Assembly: GCA_946894095.1 (NCBI GenBank)
Contig: OX335652.1
Span: 19,181,001 to 19,245,000 of the forward strand
Direction: 5' to 3'
Source of the DNA: Incurvaria masculella
Taxonomy: Eukaryota > Arthropoda > Insecta > Lepidoptera > Incurvariidae
DNA: 64,000 nt
Shown here in pieces: positions 57,300 to 64,000 of the stretch (position 1 is the stretch's first letter; each line of letters starts with the position of its first letter). The notes under the pieces are model-generated. The model was not told where the DNA came from, did not search any database, and saw nothing but the letters and a program-made list of their open reading frames with translations. A program made the position numbers and the translations under genes.

Positions 57300-58317
57300 A
57301 AAGGGTACCTCTCGCATACATGTGAAGAGGGAATTATTTTTAATGTCTTATGCTACTGTGCTGATTTTGGATACTAAAAAAATCTCCGTTACCTACATTT
57401 TTTGTGTAATTTTGTGTTATCTAATTTTAATGGAATTTTTCATAGTTTATTTTCCTTTATCTGTCTCTCCATGAGTCCTATTAAAATAAAATATTTTCAG
57501 GTAGTATTTTACCTGTTTTAAATTCACTGATTTAATCCATTACTATGTGCCGGTGATTCAAGTAAAACATTACAATAATCCTACAGTTCTACAGATACAC
57601 AAATCTAAAAGAAAATAATCGACGAGGTTTTTCAATAGGCCTTCTTAGCGCTGAAATCCGATGGAAATTGTACTTGGAGTTGTATTTAATTGTTCAAGCT
57701 GCTATCAAATATTAGGAACTGAGCAGCAAATAGTCATGGTAAGGGGTGACTAAAATTCAATTTATTAAAACATTTATTTTTTATGTGATATACTGTGGCT
57801 GCTATTAAAGCGATGGCAATATTTGCCTACATTATAACAACTCTACATTAAGGGCGCTGTCTTTAATACTCTTAAGCTTAAAATCTTTTTTGGGATTTAA
57901 CTTGAACCGTTTTGACCATTGGAACAATCGTATATTTAAGGTACTTAAATACTAATGCGCTGGTCTTAATATCAATACGACCGATACGATACCAGTTAGA
58001 AAGGCGAGACATTTATGTCGCCACCTGTGACTATTACTCAATCCATTATCTTAATACATAATCATAAAGCATTCAGAATGGACAAATCTAACCTTCGCTT
58101 TAGTAACAGTTATCTAGTCTTAATTCCTAAGCTAAACAAATACATTGGAACATATATATATCAACTCAACCAAGCGGTTATTATTACAATACAATTTTAT
58201 TATCGCAGTGATATTGCTACCTTGAAATACTCTGATAAAAAAAAGATGGATACATGTGTCTAGCGCGCCTGCTATGAGACCCGCTGTCTCCAATTTTCTA
58301 AGACTACAAACCCAAAA
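57300..58317. other. No gene recognised
   Basis: One 82-codon plus frame (58015-58263) without recognisable features. Otherwise AT-rich. Confidence 0.35.
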
Positions 58318-58446
58318 CGTAGTCGCAGATGCACTGGAGGATTAGTGTGAGTGGGAAATCACTTAGAGTGCGCATTTTGGGAGCATATTCGCGAAAAGTG
58401 GCGATGTTTAGACTGCGTGGATAACGACGCTCGGTGGTTCTGGTTC
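58318..58446. repeat. Repeat family R copy 2
   Basis: AGGATTAGTGTGAGTGGGAA and GGGAGCATATTCGCG match 22822-22925. Confidence 0.45.
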
Positions 58447-58662
58447 CAGTAAGGTTCAAATTCAAAAAAACTTTAATACAATTATAAGAAAAAGAGTAAG
58501 TACACCTTTAATTACAATTCTTAGCGATCTAAAATTCGTTTCTTAACCGTCGCACTAGGCTTAGCCTGTATGGCTAGGTTTTTTTAACGCAGGTTCTTTT
58601 AATTACTTATGATCGATACTCTTAAGTACTTTATTAATTAGTAATAAAGTGATATTAATGAC

Positions 58663-59212
58663 TTAAGATGGCCCAACCCGGCGGGCCCAACTCATTCGCG
58701 GGCACGGTACAAAACCGTGCTGTTGCGCTCTGGGACCTTCTCTGTTTCAAAGAATAAGACAGGCTCCGTGATGAGGAAGATGCAACATGTCCACACAAAA
58801 GACAATGTGCATAGTGTATGATTTGGTAAGATTTACGAAAATTTTAATTACACGACGACTTTTAGCTAAGAGTAAACCATGACCGCTGTAGTGAAAAATC
58901 TAACAAAATCCAAATAGATCATAAATTTTGATTAAATAAGCTATATCTGATGACTAATCTTTTTACAATGTTCTTACTTTATCATTGCGTAATCCACCTC
59001 CAAAGTTATTGTATAAAACGCGCGAAAAATTCGAACTTTCGGAGATTATAACTTAGAAACCAAACACAATTCTATAATGCCAATGGTCATCACACATCTA
59101 GTTCGATCAAATAAAGCTATTTTGAGCAAAATTTTGGATCTCTGACAAGAAATATGGGCGTGATCTTCTTTCCCCTTTTGTATGGGGAGATGAGCGGGTT
59201 GGTCCACCTTAA
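58663..59212 (+). mobile_element. MITE family C copy 6, full length
   Basis: TTAA, GATGGCCCAACCCGGCGGG to GCGGGTTGGTCCACC, TTAA. One change in each TIR. Confidence 0.88.
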
Positions 59213-59224
59213 CATATTACACAC

Positions 59225-59545
59225 ACACAAGCACTACATAAAAAGTATCTAAATTAAAATGTTTCTTAATACATTTTCACATTCCAATCGACCTAATTCT
59301 ATGAAATACTTCTGAAGATTCTTTTTAAATGCTTTTTTATTTAAATTTAAACTAGGTTTTATAATATCTGTAATATTGTTAAATAACCTCGGCTCCAAAA
59401 ATGAATGAAATCTTTGCCCAAAAGCAGTGTTTGTTGGTGTTGTGCACAAGTTTAAATTCTGTCTATGTCTCGTGGTATAAGTGTGAGTGGCATGTACCTG
59501 AAGATGTGTGTGTGTTCGGTAATAATCCACTAGTTTCGTCATATA
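59225..59545 (-). pseudogene. C-terminal fragment of a LINE ORF
   Basis: The 97-codon minus frame (59542-59249) has NTAFGQRFHSFLEPRLFNNI followed by KKAFKKNLQKYFIE. I recall this layout from the C-terminus of CR1/jockey-type LINE proteins, after the reverse transcriptase. No catalytic region is present. It sits between MITE C copy 6 and a SINE tail. Confidence 0.6.
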
Positions 59546-59547
59546 GG

Positions 59548-59587
59548 TAGTTGTGTGGTATTAACCATCCACGTCAGGTTGCATATA
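59548..59587 (+). mobile_element. SINE family B tail
   Basis: GTAGTTGTGTGGTATTAACC and CACGTCAGGTTGCAT, the same as the tail at 60475-60515. Confidence 0.75.
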
Positions 59588-59636
59588 TAAATACCTTTAT
59601 ACTTTCATAGGGATCGATGATACCTCGTTCGTTCTT

Positions 59637-59928
59637 AGGGTTCCGTACCCAAAGGGTGAAAACGGAACCCTATTACTAAGCCTCCGCTGTCCGTCCGTCC
59701 GTCCGTCTGTCACAGGGCTGTATCTCAGTAACCGTAACAGATAGACAGCTGAAATTTTCACAGATTGTGTATTTATTTTGCCGCTATAACAACAAATAGG
59801 TAAGATTATAAAACAATTTTAATTAAAGGGGGGCCCCATACAAAAAACGTGTTTCTTTGTATTATTTTTTTGTTCGATGGTACGGAACCCTTCGTGTGCG
59901 AGTCCGACTCGCACTTGGCGGGTTTTTG
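59637..59928 (+). mobile_element. Family A element
   Basis: Full length, GGGTTCCGTACCCAAAGGG to GACTCGCACTTGGCGGG. Confidence 0.92.
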
Positions 59929-60120
59929 GTGTCTTCCTAAACGCTCTTCGTTTAAAGGTGTTGCGTTGCGTACGTGACCTTTACGAGGCCTACTACAATT
60001 TGTTTATTTTTTGTTTACATGGGCCACTGGAAACGACAGTGTCACATACTTACAACCTGTATATTGGTGTTGTCATTCTTGCATCACACATTCGCTCTAT
60101 ACGACCTAGCCTAACCTAAC

Positions 60121-60531
60121 GAGCGGCTCGTAGCCTAGTGACGCGTGGACTTGCTTAGAATAACAGAGGTCAGGGTTCAAATCCTTGCCCCGTTCATGCA
60201 CCACTTTATTTCTCTTTCTGAGTTCAATAGGTGCATTTCGTTACGAATGCGAGCTGCTCCATGGTTCGGAATCCATGTAAAACTGTAGGTCGTTTCCTCT
60301 ACTAGGAGGTAGGTTTTAAGCCCGCCCGCGTAGGTACCATCGCATTGCATGAAAATATGGTCGAAGCGACAATGAAAAATTGTCCGTGTTTTCCATCCAG
60401 TTCACTGAAGCCTGGTTACAAGGTCCTGGCATGGCACTTAATTCCTTGTGTTGTATTGGGCTAATATCAAAACGGTAGTTGTGTGGTATTAACCATCCAC
60501 GTCAGGTTGCATACAAAAAAATCTTCTTGTA
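60121..60531 (+). mobile_element. SINE family B, full length, tRNA head
   Basis: GAGCGGCTCGTAGCCTAGTG (A-box region) and GGTCAGGGTTCAAATCCTTG (B box), then CATGCACCACTTT, the common body, and the tail GTCAGGTTGCATACAAAAAA. A standard tRNA-headed reference copy. Confidence 0.92.
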
Positions 60532-60954
60532 ATTAAATAATTTCTGAATTAAGGATGTTTTCTTTGAAAACTCCACATGTCCAGTTGAATTTAATTTACG
60601 GAAACATGATTTTGAGTTAATTTAAAATAAATTTGACCAGGATCAAATAAAGTATAACTTGGTACAGGTCGTATTTCATGGTCCTTAGCGTATATTAGCA
60701 CTTCGTCGGACAATGATATATGATATGTCAAGTTGAGTAAAGTCTGGGACTCTTGGAAAATATTTTTATGGTGTTATGAGAATTTTGTAATCGGCATATG
60801 TCCGATGGAATATTTGAACAAAATTTAATAACGGGTCTTATTAGTGGGACTAATAATATGTCAAATAAATCGTCTATTCAAGACAATCAATGACCTGAAT
60901 TTTCGGCGTTATATTGGATCCAAGGCTAAAATTATATCGCAGAAACAGGGGATT

Positions 60955-61075
60955 ATATACCATTGCATAAGTTTATTTTCACCGGTACAAATACATCTTC
61001 TTTACAAATCACAGATTAAGCCGGTGATATAAAACTGTAGCCACGTGTGGGAAGGTAGTCCCCAGTACCTGTTGG
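60955..61075 (+). pseudogene. LINE reverse transcriptase thumb-region relic
   Basis: One frame reads FSPVQIHLLYKSQIKPVI, a stop, then NCSHVWEGSPQYL. This matches the pattern in jockey-type RT proteins where a YK.Q.RP stretch is followed by CSHLW. It is cut off by the family A copy at 61080. Confidence 0.55.
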
Positions 61076-61079
61076 CGTC

Positions 61080-61464
61080 CTTTGGTGCCAAACGGAACCC
61101 TATTACTAAGCCTCCGCTGTCCATCCATCCATCCGTCGGTCCCTCCGTCTGTCACACGGCTGTATCTCATGGACCGTTATAGATCGACAGCTGAAATTTT
61201 CACAGAGTGGTTATATCTATTGCCGCAATAACGACAATAAATTATTTAAGTAAATATACTTTTTCGTACTAAGCAGGTACGTCGCTTATTCCAAGGAATG
61301 TGACACGTATGTATGTATAATTGACCGTGAAGCAAGGACACATTAATTGAAGAAAGGGCCCAGTAAAGTTTAAAACAAATAAAAATAAAAGGTGGCCCCT
61401 TTAATTTTACAAGAAACGTGATTTCTTTGGGTAAATTTTTGTATAATGGTACGGAACCCTTTAG
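61080..61464 (+). mobile_element. Family A element interrupted by family M
   Basis: AACGGAACCCTATTACTAAG, GCTGAAATTTTCACAGAGTG, then a break at 61251. It resumes about 61377 and ends AATGGTACGGAACCCTTT. The left hairpin and the right end are missing. Confidence 0.8.
61251..61376. mobile_element. Family M arm nested in family A
   Basis: TACTAAGCAGGTACGTCGCT, GTATAATTGACCGTGAAGCA and GAAAGGGCCCAGTAAA match M arms at 14616 and 43932. Confidence 0.7.
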
Positions 61465-61589
61465 AAAAAAGAGAAATGAGTGGCTGTGCTAAGGAACAAA
61501 GGAAACCACGCTCAGCGAGGCACCATGCCAGCGGATTTGCGGACTATCGCTGAGCTATCGAGCTAGTTCAAATTACGCTTGAAGACGCA

Positions 61590-61695
61590 CAGGTTATAGG
61601 TATGAGGAAAGGCACCCGCAGGCAGACAGTTCCACATCTCGGCGGTGAGTCCTTGATCTCAATACAGCGCTGAGCGTTTCGTCTCAATTCAAACT
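61590..61695 (-). pseudogene. C-terminal LINE ORF fragment
   Basis: One minus frame reads TAEMWNCLPAGAFPHTYNL and VFKRN, which resembles the MWNSLP...F..YN...FK ending of jockey-type LINE proteins. It is short, with a stop just upstream. Confidence 0.55.
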
Positions 61696-61794
61696 CAAAA
61701 CTCACCGTTGGCCTGGAGTACATGGTCCACAGACGGTTTGTATGGTCGATCAGTCTGTACTACCATGGACGTTGCTCTGCGAAACTTGTACATT

Positions 61795-62127
61795 TTTAGG
61801 GTTCCGTACCCAATGGGTGAAAACGGAACCCTATTACTAAGTCTCCGCTGTCCGTCCGTCCGTCCGTCCGTCCGTAAGTCCGTCCGTCCGTCCGTCCGTC
61901 CGTCCGTCACAGGGCTATATCTCATGAACCGTAATAGGTAGGCAGCTGAAATTTTCACAGAGTGTGTATTTATTTTGCCGCTATAACAACAAATAGTTCA
62001 AATACAATAATAATAAAAACCAAAGGGGGGTCCCATGCAAAATACGTGATTTTTTTGTGTAAAATATTGTACGATGGTACGGAACCCTTCGTGTGCGAGT
62101 CCGACTCGCACTTGGCCGGTTTTTTAC
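61795..62127 (+). mobile_element. Family A element with long CCGT array
   Basis: GGGTTCCGTACCCAATGGG to GACTCGCACTTGGCCGG. The CCGT run spans about 61851-61908, the longest in the window. Confidence 0.93.
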
Positions 62128-63486
62128 ATTCCTTATTCCTTCCCATTCGACGTTATTATTTACTACAAACTTGTAACAACTACTACGCGCATAGTTGACA
62201 ATACAATCGGCTCGTATTTTTTTTTAACATTTGTCTTGTGAATACAATATTTGGCGGTTAGAATACATGACTCTAGAAAATTCCAACTTTTTTAAATATT
62301 TTTTTCGAACCGTAGAAAATGGTTTATCACTGTTGTTGAATGATCTATTACTTTAACCGTTTACTCAATATTGTTTTTTTTCTTTTGTTTAGTAGATGAG
62401 AATATCATTAACCGATTATTGCTCATTGTAGGAATTATTTGCTTATTAAAATAAACGTACTTTGAAGAAACACCGGTATTACTTAGAAACATGCGCATCG
62501 AATATGTAACGAAAATTGTCAGGTTGGCTGACAACCATTTCGGTGTCAATTCAAGTGTGTAGGTGTGTGCAGAGCCTATTAAATGGGTACTTAATTGCAA
62601 TCCGGTTCAATCCGTGTAGCGCATTCGATTGGATATATTTTGGTTTCATTGTATTTATATAGAGTAGTTATAAAAAATAAGAAGAAAATCGGTAGAATTG
62701 CATGCAGATATATTCGCTTTGCAACTTATGAAGTAAGGGCTGATATTTCGATAGTCTGGTAAACAGCCAGATAACTATTCGATGGATTTATGTTCGCTTC
62801 TGCTTACCCATATTTATAAGTTAAATTATAATCAGATAATTGTGATAGAAGATATAATTCTCCGGCAATGACTTGAAAGGTAAAAATGGTCCTTTTAGAA
62901 ATATTTTTTGTTTCGACGATTATACAAGTGTTTTGGACAAAATGGGGACGTGTTCCTTCGCTAACGTACATTCAATAAGCTCAGTATTTTTTCAATGTTT
63001 AACAACCAAAGGCTTTACTGTAATCGAATTCAGAAAAATGTTCATTTTTAGGTATTCATTCCCCTTGAAGTACACCTGAAAATAACTTAGATCATAATAC
63101 AAACATTAGTATGAATCTGCTCTAAGGATTCTTATGCTAATGAGTGTAGATACTCTCGTTGCCACAGGTTTGTCTCGCGATACAACTATTCGAGAACCAA
63201 CTAACGTCCACAACATTGCCTACCGTAACACCATCATTTTGAACACATGAGACGATCGTGTATTTAAAACCTGCATTCAGTTAGATATCGTATTCCAGTA
63301 TCTTAATAGGAATTTGTGACAACTCAAGGATGCTATGTAATGCACTTAAATTCAGACTGGACTTGCCATGATTTTAAATATGGTGGTTTTATGGTTTTTA
63401 GCGAATTGATCATTATACTGTCATAAGACATAAACTAAATATTATACTTTCTTTCATAGAGGACACAAATAAAATTAATATGAACT
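62128..63486. other. No gene recognised
   Basis: AT-rich, with frames of 68-79 codons lacking features. CAGATAACTATTCGATGG at 62769 resembles 25614-25640 (AGATGACTATTCGACGG), a possible minor repeat. Confidence 0.35.
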
Positions 63487-63861
63487 AACCACACAACTAC
63501 CGTTACGATATAAGCCCAATACACCACATTCCCGAAGGAATTAGGTGCCATGCCAGGACCTTCCCTTTACAAGCACGGCTACATTGAACTGGATGGAAAA
63601 CACGGACAATTTTTCATTGCCGCTTCGACCATATTTTCATCCAATGCGATGGTACCAACCATGGCGGGCTTAAACCCTACCACCTAGTAGGGGAAAGGGA
63701 CCTACAGTTTTACATGGATTCCGAACCATGGAGCAGCTCGCATTCGTGACGAAATGCACTTATTGAACTCGGAAAGAGAAAGAAAGTGGTGCATGTCGGA
63801 ATCGAACCCAGGCCTCTGGTACGCTAGGCCAGACACCGCGCCACTAGGCTACGAGCCGCTC
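63487..63861 (-). mobile_element. SINE family B, tRNA head, A-rich tail lost
   Basis: On the minus strand it starts GAGCGGCTCGTAGCCTAGTG, GCGCGGTGTCTGGCC and GCCTGGGTTCGATTCCGAC (close to the B-box consensus), then the standard body to CGTAACGGTAGTTGTGTGG. This is the best-preserved tRNA-type head. Confidence 0.93.
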
Positions 63862-64000
63862 AATGATAAGGCAACATGTAAATAAAACTCTAAATCAGAC
63901 TCATATTCTGATGAACTGACTATTAAATCGAATAATAACAACATACCTGAACTCATATTAAACAATCTGTATAAGGAATTTAATTGCGGCCCGCAGATAT

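Noticed and set aside
1..64000. CRISPR array, operon or bacterial insertion sequence
   Set aside because: All direct-repeat arrays are explained by the 205-bp tandem repeat, P units and microsatellites. Coding density and base composition are eukaryotic.

Overview
This is eukaryotic, AT-rich DNA with almost no protein-coding content and many interspersed repeats. The repeats point to a moth or butterfly (Lepidoptera). Indicators are the roughly 300-bp element running from GGGTTCCGTACCC through a CCGT microsatellite to GCGAGTCCGACTCGCAC, the AACCGACTTCAAA / CCTCCTCCTTTTTTTGAAG repeat, the repeat ending TTATAATATTAGTATGGA, jockey-like LINEs, and TTAA- and TA-flanked MITEs. Naming the order rests on recalled knowledge of these repeats. 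No species is claimed.

Layout. From 384 to 2541 lies a 5'-truncated LINE on the minus strand whose reverse transcriptase frame is still open. Just beyond it are two short plus-strand segments with splice signals (2642-2704 and 3512-3652) that look like the last two coding exons of a host membrane-protein gene. Bases 6432-7560 (minus) hold a broken copy of a multicopy arthropod gene family of unknown function. From 8 kb to 52 kb there is a dense mosaic of nested elements: family A (about 17 copies), a SINE family called B here (over 20 copies or pieces), a TTAA-flanked MITE C (6 copies), a palindromic element D, a long-TIR MITE E, and fold-back families H, J, L, M and P. Bases 53689-55090 are a seven-unit tandem array of 205-206 bp that abuts a family A copy. 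The last 9 kb holds more A, B and C copies and LINE remnants. The more unique stretches (about 26.7-27.9, 37.7-40.4 and 57.3-58.3 kb) show no recognisable gene.

The most unusual feature is SINE family B. One body carries either a tRNA-like head (A box and B box) or a head containing the 5S rRNA internal promoter. At least one copy (33823-34203) combines the tRNA head with the tail typical of the 5S-headed type. This suggests modular exchange between two pol III promoter types inside one SINE lineage.

No bacterial features, CRISPR array, true tRNA gene or complete rRNA gene was found. Host regulation cannot be read with confidence. Possible elements are a TATA/initiator pair near 10.78 kb and a candidate first coding exon ending in a splice donor at 40534.
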